Source of the DNA: Microglena sp. YARC
Taxonomy: Eukaryota > Chlorophyta > Chlorophyceae > Chlamydomonadales > Chlamydomonadaceae
Assembly (NCBI GenBank): GCA_022414725.1
Contig: CM039464.1
Location: 21,327,207 to 21,391,206 of the forward strand
Reading direction: 5' to 3'
Length of the DNA: 64,000 nucleotides
A program made the translations under genes and the position numbers. Shown piece after piece: positions 1-11,721 of this stretch (position 1 is its first letter; every line of letters begins with the position of its first letter). The notes under the pieces were generated by a model that worked only from the letters and a program-made list of their open reading frames with translations, ran no database searches and was not told the DNA's origin.

Positions 1-1711
1 ACGTTAGTTTATTATGTATGTAATCTATTCTTGTCGATCCTGATGTAATTGAGAAATTCTCCTAGAAAATATTCCCTGAAAATGTGACCTCTGTTTCCGA
101 CCACCGTGCCCAAACCGCCCTGCAAGCTCGAAGTGACACTGGCGAAAAGTCTTAGAAGATCGAACATTTCGCCGTCATTGACGTGCACAAGCCGTCCGTG
201 CGTGGCGAATGCCGCTATGTCGAAATATCTCAGAAGTCTGAGACATTTCGACGATAATCCGCCTAGGCGAAATGTAGGCGAAATGTCTCAGGATTCTGAG
301 CTACAAACGCGACGCGGGTATAGTCAAGGGCTTACCGCTATAGAGTCAGAAGTGTCCAGGTCATTAAAGGACTATGACTGGAATCGCGCGGACCCCCGCG
401 TGCGTTCCGCGTGCATTCCGCTGCGCTCGTACGCATTTAGCGATCTGTCGACTTCCCCGAGTGTGAGGTGCCTTGCTACTTATGCTCTGTGAACCTCTCT
501 TGTTCCCTAACGAATGTCCCATCATACAAACTTGTGCTAGCCCTGGGCTTTAGGCTTTAGGCCTCAAAAAGGCCTCAAAAATGTCTAGGCTCACGGTTTC
601 GCCTCAAATAGGCTCTCCTTATATGGATGGTAAGCTCTGAGGGAGGCGAGGCAGTGGGGCAACAAGGCGGACAAGGAGAAATCATGAGTTGATAATTGAG
701 CATGTACACTTAACCAAGCATTCAGAACAAGTATCATAAGCATCACACATCCATACAGATACCTTCCTCTGTCACACTTGTTTGTACCAAGTTAGTTGGC
801 ATCACGCCAAATAAAAGGCAGGACATAATTAGCAAGAATGAAAAATCTGAACAATAAGAAATGGGAGCAGCTGTAAAAAGGCTGCAGCAAAATGAGCTAA
901 CTATCTGAAGGTATCTTAGGAATTCATATTCTGGCAGCCATCCTCCAGGGGCTGACTGGGACGAAAAACAAACATGGCAAAGAAGAAAGAAAGAAGAAGA
1001 TGGGTTTGAGCTTGACAGATCATAGTTCATGCTCCTAGATAGGTTAATAATGCAACACCAGTAATGGTTGTAGTAGAGTAATAGCCTCTGGAAAGAATGT
1101 TAATCTAGCAGATTATATCCTATACACATCTGTGGGCCACCAGAGAAAGTCCGGAAGCATGAATTCTTCTTCCATGTGAAATGCAAACAATGAAAGCATG
1201 AGTTCTTTTTCCATGCGAAATGCAAACAATGAACACTAGAGTGTGTGATCATCATCATCACACACTATCATCATCATCACACACTCTTTCTCAACCAGTG
1301 GGATGAGAAATGGTGTAGCTAGACTGAGTGAATGGATGGATGGGTTAATAAATTAATGGATGCATGTATGTCCGGATGAACGGATGAATGGATAAATTAT
1401 GTGCAGGGCAGAAACACAGTTTGGCACTGCACAGTGACATGTCACATCTTGTTCAAGCTATGAACATGGCTCTTAGGGCTGCAATCTGCAATCTGCTTGT
1501 GACAGTGCATGGATTGGCCCCAGAAGACCGTCTGTGGCAGAGAAAGGCTTGGCAAGCTACACCTCAATCGCCTGTGTGCAAACAGAAGTATCCCCTGTAT
1601 ATGACAGAGCCTGGAGTTGCTTTCCGGTGTACAGCAGCTTCTTCTCTCCATCAGCCTCAGCAAAGTTCATGGTGCTTGAGCAGACCACCTGTGCGTCACC
1701 TCAACAAATGC
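1..1711. other. 3' flank of the glycoprotein gene, no gene supported
   Basis: No convincing coding region is seen; open frames here have no recognisable motif and low-complexity composition. Visible structure is limited to an imperfect 34-bp hairpin at 219-252 (arms around CGAAATATCTCAG and CTGAGACATTTCG), a 39-bp tandem duplication near 1157-1235, and two copies of an ATCATCATCATCACACACT motif near 1243-1290. The minus-strand gene ends at 1712, so part of this stretch should be its 3' UTR. No clear polyadenylation site was fixed. Confidence 0.5.
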
Positions 1712-4435
1712 CTAGATGGCGCCGCCATAGCGACGCATGATTTTCCACTCTTCATCACTGAGCCACAGGTATGCCTTGTAGTAGATGCGGTTGGATGCAT
1801 CGGCAGGATAAGGGGTGACTTGTGAGCAACCGTTGGCCTGAGATGACTCATACTCAGGGTATGCCCTGGTGGGGTCGATGCCAAACGCCTTCAGGGTGCT
1901 GATGATGGCCTTCTTGAAGGCAGGGCACCTGTGGGCAATAATGCTGTCCACGGTAATGGAGTCGTCCGTAGTAGGTGTAGCAATGTAAAACTGATACCTC
2001 CCTGGGGCCTCTACAGCTGGTTCTAGAGTCAGAATAGGTGTAGGGGGAGAGTGGTGGGACTTGGCGAGGGAGGGCTGGGGGAGGGAGGGCTGGGGGGAGG
2101 TGGGCTGGGAGAGGGAGGGATGGTCGAGGGGGGGCTGGCGAGGGGAGGGGACCTGGGGCTCCTGGGAGGGGGTGAGGGAGGGGTGGGGGGGAGAGGGGTG
2201 GGGGGGAGAGGGTGATGGGGGGGGTGCACAGCATAGGCCTGGCATGGACTTGGACGTGGGGGAGCCGGTGTCCTTGCATTGAAAGTAAGCGGGCATCAGT
2301 TGAGGATTGCCTGGCACAAAGATAGCAATATCAGTTCCGCATGGTAGCCCAGTGACAAACACAAAAGAACGAACGGCAAGGCCCCCGCCCGACCAGAGGA
2401 AGTTATAGACTGCTGTGGAGGTATCAATAGTGCGGAAAGTAGCAGAAACGACACTTCCAAAGCCGATGTCAGAGCATGTGATGGAGGTGCTACCTCCCAC
2501 CAGCTGGTCCTTTTGACCTGCGCTGTCAATGAGCTGCTCGAGGACCTTTGTGTACTCAGCATCGGTGCAGCGAAGGCTGCGCCGGTCATGGTAAGCTGCA
2601 GCATACAACAGGTGGGGGAGGGGGGGGAGGGGAGGGAGGGGGGGGAGATGGAGGGAGGAGGAGGACTTGGTGGGCTGGTGGGGTGGGCTGGGAGGGGAGG
2701 GAGATGGAGGGGGAGCTGGAGGTGGGGGGGGGAGGGGGAGGGGGGGCTGGAGGAGGAGAAGGGCACTCCATAAGACCGATCTTGGCTCCAGGTATAGAGT
2801 TCTCTTTGCCACTGTAGATTACAGACGGCACGGAACCACATCCAGAGAAATCGGCTGAGATGTAGTCAGTGCATTCCATCTTGTAGGACATGGTGAGCGC
2901 AGCGAGGGCAATGCGTGTGGTGGTCAAGGCTTCTATAAAGATGTCCAAGTCCTCCCGGCTGAAGATGTTGGCCACAGCTTGCATGGAGCTGGTGGTGGGG
3001 ATGCCCGAGGGATGGAAGAGCACTTTCCCGTTGTAGGCGGCACGGACGGGCTTGCTGCCATAGCTGCCGTACAAAGCGTTCAGATTTGAAGCCATGCGGC
3101 TGGGGTCGTGCTCCACGGAGAAAGGGTCAGAGGCTGCTGAGAAGTCCTTGAATAGGGTGAAGACAGCAGTGCAGACAGGCGGTGGGGATGGGGGAGGTGC
3201 AGGGGTGAGGGGGGGCTGGGAGGAGGGAGCAGGTGGAGGGGTTGGAGGAGGGGATGGGGAGGAGGAGGGGTGATGGGCTTGGGGTGTAGAGGGTGAGGAG
3301 GGGCAGGGGGTGTTGGAGGGGGCTGGGGAAGGGAGGAGGGGGTGCGCAGACTGCAGTTTCACCACCAAGCATAAGAGCGCAAGGGGTGATGTAGGGAGGT
3401 GGTGCCGTTCCCAAGCCAGGTGCCATGTGGTCATACAAATAGGTATTGATACCCAGGTTCAGTGATCCAGCAGCTGCTCCCACACTACCGAGGGTGTAAG
3501 GGGAGATGGCAGGGTTCTGTGTGGGTGCCCAGCCAGTGCGAGATGGGTAAGTGTCATTGCCAGGAGTGGAAGTTGTGCATACAGTGTAGTAAGGGTTGTC
3601 AGTGTTGGGGGAGCTGATGTAGGGAGGGCATGAGGGGTCCTTGTGGAACAAAGGGTCGGCGTAGGGGCCGTTTCCGCCGGTCTGGGTGTAAGCTGCAAAG
3701 AAACCACACCCGGGGTTTAGCCTAGGGTACAGCAGACCTTCCCAGAAGGAGGCACTGGTGACGGTGTAGTAGAGGAAATCACGATGCGCACCCTCAAGGA
3801 AGTACACTTTGTAGTACATGGCACTGTTGCGCCCTGAGTAATCTTGTATGTCACAGCCAATCCTGACCCATGAGCGGCCCTGCATCACCCGTGTAAGCAA
3901 GTCATCCATTGTTCCACAATCATCCTGAGTGAACATGCGGCCTGAGGTGTTGAAGTAGAAGAGCGAGTATATGAAAGTCACTCGGGGGTGGGGGTGGACC
4001 AGGGCTGGGGGGAGGGTTGGGGGGAGCAGGAGGGGAGGGGGAGAAGGGGGTGGGTTGGGCCTGGGAGGTGGGGCAGGGGGGCTAGGCAAAGGTGGGGGTG
4101 AAGGAGGAGACGGGGGCTGGGGAGGCCGCCTTCCAGCAAGAGCGGAGCACTGCTTGGTGAGGGACGGTCCGGCTGAGCCTAGGTTGTAGAGGTCAACTAC
4201 ACCACTGCCTGGCAACGTGAGAACCTGAGAACGCCTGGGGTTGCCACACTGATAGCCGAAGCGGTGCTCCGTGGCAGACAGGTCCATCAGTGTGACCTTG
4301 AAGTTGAGTGCAACAAAGAGGTTGGAGGTTGATGCTTGGGCCAGGTTGAAGTTGAGGGGGCCATTGTTTGAAGCTGAGGGATCGTTGTATGCGCAGCCGC
4401 CGTTTTCAGTCGCGTTCTCTCCGGAGACCCAGTGC
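1712..4435 (-). CDS. exon 4 of proline-rich glycoprotein: repeated Cys modules with Ser/Pro linkers, two frame changes
   Basis: The acceptor CACTTGCAG precedes 4435; the stop is at 1714-1712 after IMRRYGGAI. From the N-side: Cys module, Pro linker (about 4140-3990), module with FTQDDCGTMDDLL and NSAMYYKVYFL, frame change 1 in a Pro linker, module FKDFSAASDPFSVEHD to DFSGCGSVPSVIYSG, frame change 2 in a Pro linker, module RCTDAEYTKVLEQLI to PAYFQC, an in-frame Pro linker (about 2230-2030), then a last module resembling the earlier one (NRIYYKAYLW). Modules on both sides of each frame change are clearly protein-like, so the gene is likely intact in life. The shifts are in GC-rich homopolymer tracts where sequencing errors are common. 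The alternative of short introns is less likely because GT is nearly absent there. Confidence 0.65.
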
Positions 4436-5531
4436 CTGCAAGTGGGTGGAACAGGTTGTGAGTTGAGGGGGGGTGGGTTGGGAGGCGGGTGGTTGGGAGC
4501 GGGTGGGTTGGGAGGCGGGGGATTGGGAGGCGGGTGGGTTGGAGGCGGGTGGGTTGAACAGGTTGTGAGTTTATGACAATGAAGAGTTTATGAAGATGAA
4601 GAATGACAGAATGGAGATACAATAGAACTCTGTTTGCATGGCTCAAACATGTCAGAACATGATGTAACAAACCATTGCTCGAACATTGCAGACAATCATA
4701 CCTTTAGACCTGATGTTGGGTAATCGCTAGCTAACGCTGAACTACTGACAATTATTATTCCAAGGACAAAGCTGAAGACTCAAGTAATAACAATTGATTA
4801 TGTCAGGCTTACAGCCAAAGTGCCCAATAAAGCAGCAAATTGGTTATAAATGGAGCAAACAATAAATTATAATAGATTAATAAATTATAATAGATTGCTA
4901 AATTTTAGTATAATAATTGGGAGAATTTGGTAATACACCTACTTTGCAGACAGCGGGTTGCAGGTCTGCTTCAAGTCAACCTTGTACGTCCAGCAAGACC
5001 AGAACTGGCTCCCAGATGTTTGCATCTGGTTCACGTATGCTACAGGAAGGTCAGGCTGGAAGGTTGACGACGCATAGACGGCACCAGCAGTCGCGGTGAA
5101 GGGCGTGCTGTCAGGGAGGTTGTTGATCATGGTGGGTTCAGCGGGCTGGGAGTGAAGCCACTGCCCCCCTGCCCCATCATTGGCTGTGTAGGCATCAAGC
5201 GAGGCGGTGATGTACAACACATCAGCGTAGTCCTTGAACATCTGCACACTGCCGTACTTGATGCCTGCGTTGTCGACAAGGCTGGTGGTGAACACGTTCT
5301 GGTTGCACGCATTCTGCTGGTCGAAGGTGGCGGGGTAGCCTGGGACGTCATTGGCAGCAAAGTTGGAGTTGGAGTAGGTTGTAGGGTTGTATCCTGCCTT
5401 CATGCACTGCTGGCGGTTGACTCCCCAGCTATCGGAGGTCTGCGAGGGGGGGGAAGGGAGGGGAGGTCAGAAAATAAGCCTTTTTGGTCAGGGGAGGCCT
5501 AAGTTGTTGTTGTTGGTGGTGGTGGTGGATG

Positions 5532-5567
<36 letters not shown>

Positions 5568-6877
5568 AGGGAGGGAGGTCACAAAAAGGAAGCGAGGGGA
5601 GCAGGGGAGGCTTTGTTGGTGGGGAGGAGTAGGGAGGGGAGGTCACAAAAAGGAAGCCTTGGTGGTCAGGGTGGGGAGGCTTCGTGCTTATTGTGTGACT
5701 TGTCATCATGGTAAATACATGAGGGTTGGGAAGGATTAGGTCGGACAAACAGGTAGAGCAGTGTGAGCTCACCAAGGGCCTAGTAACCAGCGCTTACAGC
5801 AGGTGCCATATCAAGAGACAGGAGTTATCTGATAAGGAGATGGCGCGGATTTGTTGGATCAGAGTGTACTCCAAGGTAGGCACAGGAAGCACAGGATAAA
5901 ACCACAGTGCAGTTATCTAGCACTGTCCCATCTAGCACTGTCCCATTTAGCACTGTCACATCTAGCACTGTCCAGTCTAGCTCAGTGCATGGTCTATCAT
6001 TCTGCAGGCAATTCGCTGTATGCAGGTGACGTAAATATCGGCAGTAGCAGAGCATTACTAGACCTCACTGCCGAGTACAAAATGCAAAATCTGCGCAAGG
6101 CGCATGAGGCAGCCCGATAGAGGCGCCAGGGGAGGCAAAAGCAAGTCGCAGGAGACAATCTTACCGCGCAGCCGGAGACCTCAGCATTGGCAGGGGTACG
6201 TTCAGCGGTAGGGAAGAAGCTGACGCACGCCCATGCACCGCGCATGAAGTTATAGCGGGTGAAGCCCGCCGGGTAGCTCTCTTCTTTGGTATTGCACCAA
6301 GCCCGAATGCCAGCTGTGTGCAGGTAAGGGATAATAGGGTTAGAGGTAGAGCTGTAAGAGGTGAAAGCTAGGAGGGCAGTAGGGTCGAGCTAAATCGTGA
6401 AGAGAACGATGGTTCCGGTGAGTTGTCGAAGAACAGGCAGTGATGTGCATGCCAGATTGTGCGTGCGCGAAGGAAAGACAGAGCGCAGCACGGCTCAAAG
6501 CGGTAAATGCTCCTGAGGTTGATGATAGTGGATCCCCAGGTCGGAAAGAAGCTAAATCGACGCTAAATCTAGCGCTAAAATGGAAGTTTGGTCGGCATTC
6601 GAATATACGACGCCCCGTGCCCCCTCATCGCTCAGGACCAAGCCCCAACCCAAGCCCCAGCGACCCCCGCAGGTGGCGTATGTATGCCTGGCCTCGTGGC
6701 TCTTGCACGAAAGTGCAGTGCTAACAGAAGTGCAGCTACATGCAAGCAGTGCAGAGCTGGAAAGCGTAAATGTTCATGTTCACCTGCGGGGTTTTGGGAG
6801 GAGGCTGCAGCGTCGAAGATGAGGTGGCTTGCCCCTGCTAGTAGGAGCACCAGCGATGGCAAGTGTATCCGGAACAT
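1712..6877 (-). CDS. secreted proline-rich (HRGP-like) extracellular matrix glycoprotein, four exons
   Basis: Four minus-strand exons (6877-6784, 6313-6165, 5439-4943, 4435-1712) join in compatible phase with GT-AG introns. The product starts with a hydrophobic signal peptide (MFRIHLPSLVLLLAGASHL), then several Cys-containing globular segments separated by Ser/Pro/Leu-rich linkers such as PPSPPSPPPLPSPPAPPP. That architecture is typical of hydroxyproline-rich wall/matrix glycoproteins of volvocalean algae. NAT, NTS and NDT glycosylation sequons are visible. I do not recognise the globular modules as the classical pherophorin domain. Inside exon 4 the reading frame changes twice, both times in the same direction and both times in or beside a C-rich Pro linker (about 3340-3170 and 2770-2600). 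These could be indels in homopolymers, assembly errors or unrecognised short introns. The secreted role is well supported; precise family is unknown. Confidence 0.75.
4446..4572. repeat. G-rich minisatellite beside the exon 4 acceptor
   Basis: On the plus strand, GGTGGGTTGGGAGGCGGGT-type units repeat about six times. The outer flanks are themselves a duplication (GAACAGGTTGTGAGTT at about 4449 and 4555). It lies directly upstream of the exon 4 acceptor in the sense of transcription, so it supplies a C-rich polypyrimidine tract. Confidence 0.8.
4573..4942. other. intron 3 remainder, AT-rich, no gene
   Basis: Low-complexity AT-rich intron sequence with a short direct repeat of AATAAATTATAATAGATT near 4861-4895. 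Nothing else recognised. Confidence 0.5.
4943..5439 (-). CDS. exon 3 of proline-rich glycoprotein, globular module
   Basis: The acceptor CCCTCGCAG precedes 5439 and the donor GTAGGT follows 4943. Length 497 bp, phase 0 in and phase 2 out. It encodes a Cys-containing globular segment (for example SDSWGVNRQQCMKAGYNP, QNACNQNVFTTSLVD, FWSCWTYKVDLKQTCNP). The open frame has balanced composition and matches neighbouring exons in phase. No named domain is recognised. Confidence 0.75.
5441..5692. repeat. intronic triplication with a poly-G run
   Basis: Three degenerate copies of a G-rich segment containing AGGGAGGGGAGGTCA(C/G)AAAA begin near 5453, 5566 and 5630. An uninterrupted run of about 30 G lies at about 5536-5566. 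The array starts next to the exon 3 acceptor. Confidence 0.75.
5916..5985. repeat. 15-bp tandem repeat in intron 2
   Basis: About five copies of TAGCACTGTCCCATC with point changes, spaced 15 bp. Confidence 0.8.
6165..6313 (-). CDS. exon 2 of proline-rich glycoprotein
   Basis: The acceptor CACACAG precedes 6313 and the donor GCG-GTAAGA follows 6165. Length 149 bp, phase 1 in and phase 0 out. It encodes a Cys/aromatic-rich segment (AWCNTKEESYPAGFTRYNF ... ACVSFFPTAERTP) that looks like the start of a disulfide-bonded extracellular module. The intron between exons 1 and 2 (6314-6783) shows nothing else recognisable. Confidence 0.7.
6784..6877 (-). CDS. exon 1 of proline-rich glycoprotein: start codon and signal peptide
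   Basis: ATG at 6877-6875 opens a hydrophobic leader ending around AGASHLIFDAAASS, consistent with ER targeting. The exon ends at CAG followed by GTGAAC (6784/6783), a good donor, in phase 1. That phase fits the acceptor of exon 2. A TATA-like AT stretch lies at about 6903-6911, only about 30 nt upstream of the ATG, so either the 5' UTR is very short or this is not the core promoter. Confidence 0.7.
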
Positions 6878-8637
6878 GGCGGAGAGCAGTTGGCTCGAAA
6901 ACTAAATATAAATTGAGGAGACGCTTCCCAGGGAGTTAAGAAGCCCGGACATTTCATGCGCGTGGCAGCTTCCTAGGTGCTGCTTTTGAAATGAAGAATG
7001 GACATGTAAACAGCTGTGCTCCCGGCCTTGAAATGTCGGCCCATGTGTTCGCCGGCCCCGACGTTCATCCAGCCAGGGAGGATGCATCCAGCAACCGAGG
7101 AGAAGGTAAAACGCCCATTTGCCCACATTTCGTGCTACCACCCGTCCGCGTCCGTCCAATGGATAATGTCCCCCTGCGCCACATGTGCAATCCCGACCAG
7201 ACCCTTCCGGCTCGACTTTGTCGACGGCTCAGCGTTTGGTTGGTAACCCGTGGCAGCTCGCAATCTCCCGCAAACAGATCCGCCAAAGCCGGCCCAACTC
7301 AAGCACCGACATTATCTAACGGCACCGAATCCCGAAGCGCCTTCCCGCTCCTCCCTGCCTCTTCACACTTCCCCTCTCGTGTCGAATTGGTCCGCGAACA
7401 GAGAAGACAGGCTTTGGCGCCGTTGATCCTACTTAAAGGGGTTCGGTTTGATATGGATACGGTGACTGTTTGGTTCAATGGACTGGCTGTGCATGGTGAA
7501 CCGACTACGAAGGCTGTTGAACACACCACGTCTCTTGGTTCTCTGTCATCCACCCAGCTTATATGGACCTTTCACCTTTGATCCATGCTATTGGTTAAGC
7601 ACACCTCGTCTCTTCAGACTCAGACTCAGACTGAATGTGTTTGCTGTGGCATGCGCTCCTAGACCCCCTGATCCGTACACCTGGCAAGCACCCTTCTCTG
7701 TCTTACACCCAGCTTCTATGGACCTTTAAGATTATTTTTTTGCATGCAGACATAGCACGATATGCTTTGGTTTATTTGAAGAACGATTATTTGAATATAC
7801 ACATTCCAGTTAACTACTTCTGGTACTGCTTTTACTGCCGAAAACAGCCAAATTGCTGGCTGGAGCCGTGTTATTATGTCATCAAGTAGATACCGGTATT
7901 CAAGAAGAATGTCACAACACTTATATAACTGATCACGATTATGGATACGAGAATGGTACAGCAAAGGCAGGTAGAAACAAGGGATTGCTATCACAATTGT
8001 ACTTTTTAAAGACAACAATGTTTCTATTTTAATTGTTTATGTTACAGCCATATACGGCGAGCAGCCAATTTTCTGGTTGGAGCGGTGGAGCCATGAAACC
8101 AAGTTCAAGTTATAACGGCAAGTTCTATGCAGCGTTGCATGCGCCGCTAAAAAATGGCGGAGAGTGTTCGCAATGGAGCGATAGATGGCAACGGAAGCGA
8201 GGTAGTTACGAGACTGTTGGCTGACGTGTCTCGGGAGGGCGGACAAACGGACAAATTGGTCACCCTGTGGGCTCCCGCGCCCCAGTAGGGGTGGCTCCGC
8301 TAATAATACCAAGCGACCATAGGGTTAGGGGAAGGTGCCCTATTCATGCACAAACACATTGCCAGTAATTCCCAGCAGCTTTGACATTTTTCATGCTGCT
8401 TAAGTTGCACACAGTGTACTAGTGAAAGTGCTCGCAGTTGCGCAAGTGGACTCAGTATGGGTGAGAATTATGACTTCTGAAGTGCCAACACACACTCACA
8501 GACTCAGCTCTTGTCTCTCTCTAGGCTTCGACGTCTAACACACACAGTTTTGTGATGGGTAAATTTACATTGGCACATAGATAGTACATGCCATTTAACA
8601 ACCCCAAGACGCCAGGCCAAGAGCAATCACATATTTC
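6878..8637. other. upstream/intergenic region with repeat fragments, no gene supported
   Basis: This is upstream of the glycoprotein start codon, so it should contain its promoter, but no clear core elements other than the TATA-like stretch near 6907 are visible. A 196-codon plus-strand frame (6991-7581) has no recognisable motif and is left out. An imperfect duplication around CACACC(A/T)CGTCTCTT and ACCCAGCTT(C/A)TATGGACCTTT occurs at about 7520-7575 and 7598-7735. Fragments of dispersed repeats occur at about 7840-7870 and 8040-8120, and a 220-bp-family copy at about 8125-8302. Confidence 0.45.
8125..8302 (-). repeat. dispersed ~220-bp repeat family, copy 1
   Basis: It shares the ordered blocks CATGCGCC..AAAAATGGCGGAG, GGCAACGGAAGCGA, TAGTTACGAGACTGTTGGCTGACG and GGGCTCCCGCGCCCC..GGGGTGGCTCCGC with other copies in the window (16.1, 17.4, 42.6, 42.8, 58.4, 61.9 and 62.1 kb). 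The GGGGGCTCC(CGC)CCCC end can form a hairpin. No coding capacity. The transposition mechanism is unknown. Confidence 0.7.
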
Positions 8638-8798
8638 TAGGGATCGGCATATCATATGATTTGGGTCAAAGGTGAGTATGATGTCATATGATATCATACA
8701 AATTACACCATATCATATTGTACACAAATGGTAACTTTAGCCTAGTCAGACTGTCGGCATCATATGATATCCTATGATGACATGATATCATATGATAT

Positions 8799-9014
8799 TG
8801 TTATTGACTGATTTATATATCAGTCTCTGAGTTAGCAAAGTGCACACCGGTACCTGTTCCCTCCTGGTCCCGTGTTGCCTGCCGCCAGGCCACAGGCTAA
8901 CTGTGGCCTGCACGTGACTGGAGTACCTTGCAGTACACATCTCTATTCTATATGATTGCGCCTGTTGCGCTTAATAGCATCTTCTCCGCTATCGAGTTTA
9001 TACACCGTTGTAAA
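8799..9014 (+). repeat. 5' LTR
   Basis: Direct repeat of 13510-13725, starting TGTTATTGACTGATTTATAT. The common sequence ends GTTGTAAA and may extend two bases to CA. The region just after it (GGTTATGCGCTCC near 9024) is a possible but unverified primer-binding site. Confidence 0.9.
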
Positions 9015-9543
9015 CATTAAAAGGTTATGCGCTCCATCAATAGACGCTAAAGAAGACAGCCGCTGCGTACTGACCCTCTGGTACCAGTTCCCCTCAGACT
9101 AGCTCGAAGGCCCGAGTTCGAGCATCTGGATCCCAGACTACGGATCCAACTAACCGCTGCTCCGCCTACCGCTTCATCCAAGACCTACTTGGATCTGCCG
9201 CTGCGTCCGCATACTACTGGAGCAAGCAAGAGCACCTGCTAGCCACCGAAATCTATGAAGTGAGTTTGAAAGACGTCCTCACCGAGATACCACACAGAGC
9301 TGTAGTGATCGCCGACGATCATTGTGCTTGCAACCACAGCCTTCAACAAGAGGCTCCTGTTGCCGAACCTTGCCACCCGGCGAAGTTCACCATTCCCACT
9401 CCACTGGATCCATTTGGATCGCCGATTCCCACAAGCACACCATCCCCACTTCCCCTGCCCCGCCCTTGTAATCCCACTCCATCCATCACTCCGACCAACA
9501 ACTTCAAGACCCCAGCTGAGAAGACAACTATCCATCAGTCACC

Positions 9544-11721
9544 ATGCCCAACGCCAAGATCTTCAGTGGCAACAACTTATACACATGGCGTCAAGCCAAG
9601 GTGCATATTCTCCTCGACCTCAAGTCCGACAAGGACTGTATCGCCATCGCATTTGACTGCCAGCAGCAGGCCCCCCTTGAAGGGGAGCCTAATAACTCTG
9701 ACGGTTGCCCTGCTGATGACATTGCTTACCCTGTTGTTGCGGGTGCTGACCCAGCTGTTCCAGTTCGTGGTGTCCCCAACAGGATCTCCACCTGGAAGAA
9801 CAACAAGGCGTACAAGATGATCCTAGATCGAGTGTCAGATCCGATTCAACAAGCCATCCTTGCTCACACTGACATGGCCACAAAAGCTTTCAGGTTTTTG
9901 GATTCTCTCTACTTTGAGCAAGCTGGAAACCGAGAGCTATCATCTGTCACCAACCTCTATGCTCTCATCATGTCTGCTCATGAAGCATTGCAGACCTACC
10001 TCTCCAGAGCAGCTGACTTGTACTCCCAACTTCCCCAGATCCAAGGGACTTCCACCACTTCCGTTCCCACATTCCTGAACATCATTGTCAAGAGACTCAA
10101 TTCCCGTCCTGAATATGATGAATATATCAACCAGTTCAACCCTACTGAAGTCACTACCTTTGCCATCCTCCAAGCAAAAATCACAAACTGGTGCTTGGTC
10201 AAGAATGTCGACCCCGCCCCATCTCCAGAGGAAGCTGAGATGGCTGCAGCAGCCTACAGGTTCAGTCGAACCTCCAACAGCTGAGGCCCTGGGAGAGACA
10301 AGAGAGCCATTAACAAGAAGATGAAATGCTGGAACTGTGGAGGAGAAGGCCACAGCTCAAGGGAATGCCCCAGCTCTGACTCAAACCTGGCTCATAGGCC
10401 AGCTGACTCAGATGCTGCTGACCATGGATCAAAGTCACCTCCCAAGGAGAGATCTGGTGACGATAAGGACTCAGGCAAGAAGAAGTCTCCACCTCACTGG
10501 AGAAGTGACCGTGCTAAGAGGAGTCAAAGCAGAGGACGCCATGCACATGTTGCTGATGGTGACTGCTCCACCTCCACTTCCAACTCTGACAGCCACAGTG
10601 AGGATGAGGAGCACAATTTCCTCTCTCTCGCACTGCAAGAAGACACTCCACAGCCCATGAGCTTTGCTGCACCAACCAGAGGCAAGTCTGTGTCATTTTC
10701 CCTGCAATATGACTCCCTGGCTGACAAAACTTTCTTTGGGCATATGAGTGCTGATGATGATTGCACTATAGATGATGATGATGACGCAGTTTTCCAAGCA
10801 GCACTACAGAAAGAATGGACCATAGACACTGCAGCCCACTTCCATGCCACAAGTAACACCTCCTATCTGCATGACATTCAGGATCTCCCACAGCCTATTA
10901 GGCTGCAGCTGGCAGACCAAGGAGCTCCACCTATCCTCTGCAGAAAGATAGGGAAGGCCAAGATCAAGGGCCATGACAAAGCTCTGATCATCCTGAATGG
11001 TGTACTCCTTGCTGACTGCAAAATGCCCAACATCATTAGCATCCATGCAGCCACCAACCTGTGCCCAGATCTTCAAGTCCACCTGTCCAAGACCAAGGCC
11101 ACTCTCTCCATACCTAGCAAGTCTGGCACCAAGCTACTCTTATCATGCCCCAAGAGGCATGGACTCTACCTCACTCAAACCTCCCCAGCTACCCACAGTG
11201 ACCACTCCAGTGGACCACCCACTGCCTACATCATGATGGTTACCAAAGCTGTCTGCCATACTCCACCTACATCCCACACTGGCTCTGAGACAGGGCAGTA
11301 CCCACCCACTCATGAGACTGCCCCCAGTAGGGCTGATCAAGACTTCCAAGACTTTGCCCCTGCTCCTGAGCCATCTACATCCCACACTGACTCTGAGAAA
11401 GGGCAGTGTCCACCCACTCATGAGACTGCCCACAGTGCCCATGAAGAACCTGCTGGAACTAACATCCCTTCCTTTCACCATCATAACACCCCTTCCACTT
11501 CAGAGAACTGCCTTGAAGAGACTGACATGGAAGGAATCCCTGACCTGGTAACACCAGAGGTCTACTGCCAGCTCATGGCAGAACGCGCAAAGGATTTCAA
11601 GCCCCTGTCAGAAGATCAGCAAGTTGGTGACCCACCTGGCATCCCCACTATTTCTCCATCCACTCAAGCCTCTTTAGCGATTTACAATGGTCTAGTGGTA
11701 GACCAGATCGCTAAAGAATGA
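9544..11721 (+). pseudogene. copia-type gag-protease, broken by an in-frame TGA and a SINE
   Basis: The first part (9544-10284) begins MPNAKIFSGNNLYTWRQAKV, a typical copia Gag start, followed by a helical segment with WKNNKAYKMILDRVSDPIQQ. An in-frame TGA at 10282-10284 interrupts it; the same frame resumes through MKCWNCGGEGHSSREC (CX2CX4HX4C zinc knuckle, 10321-10368). Further on, EWTIDTAAHFHATS fits the aspartic-protease active-site region of copia polyproteins, although DTA replaces the usual D(T/S)G. The frame is then cut by a SINE insertion at 11667; the frame continues for about 60 codons beyond the SINE until a TAG near 12068. Readthrough of the TGA is possible but decay is simpler. 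Confidence 0.8.

Noticed and set aside
106..492. 128-codon plus-strand open frame
   Set aside because: It crosses an imperfect hairpin and has no family resemblance; length is compatible with chance.
1712..6877. Classical pherophorin
   Set aside because: Ser/Pro linkers fit, but the Cys modules do not show the pherophorin domain pattern I know, so only a general HRGP-like label is used.
6991..7581. 196-codon plus-strand open frame upstream of the glycoprotein gene
   Set aside because: No recognisable motif, no splice or start context, overlaps a probable promoter and duplicated noncoding sequence.
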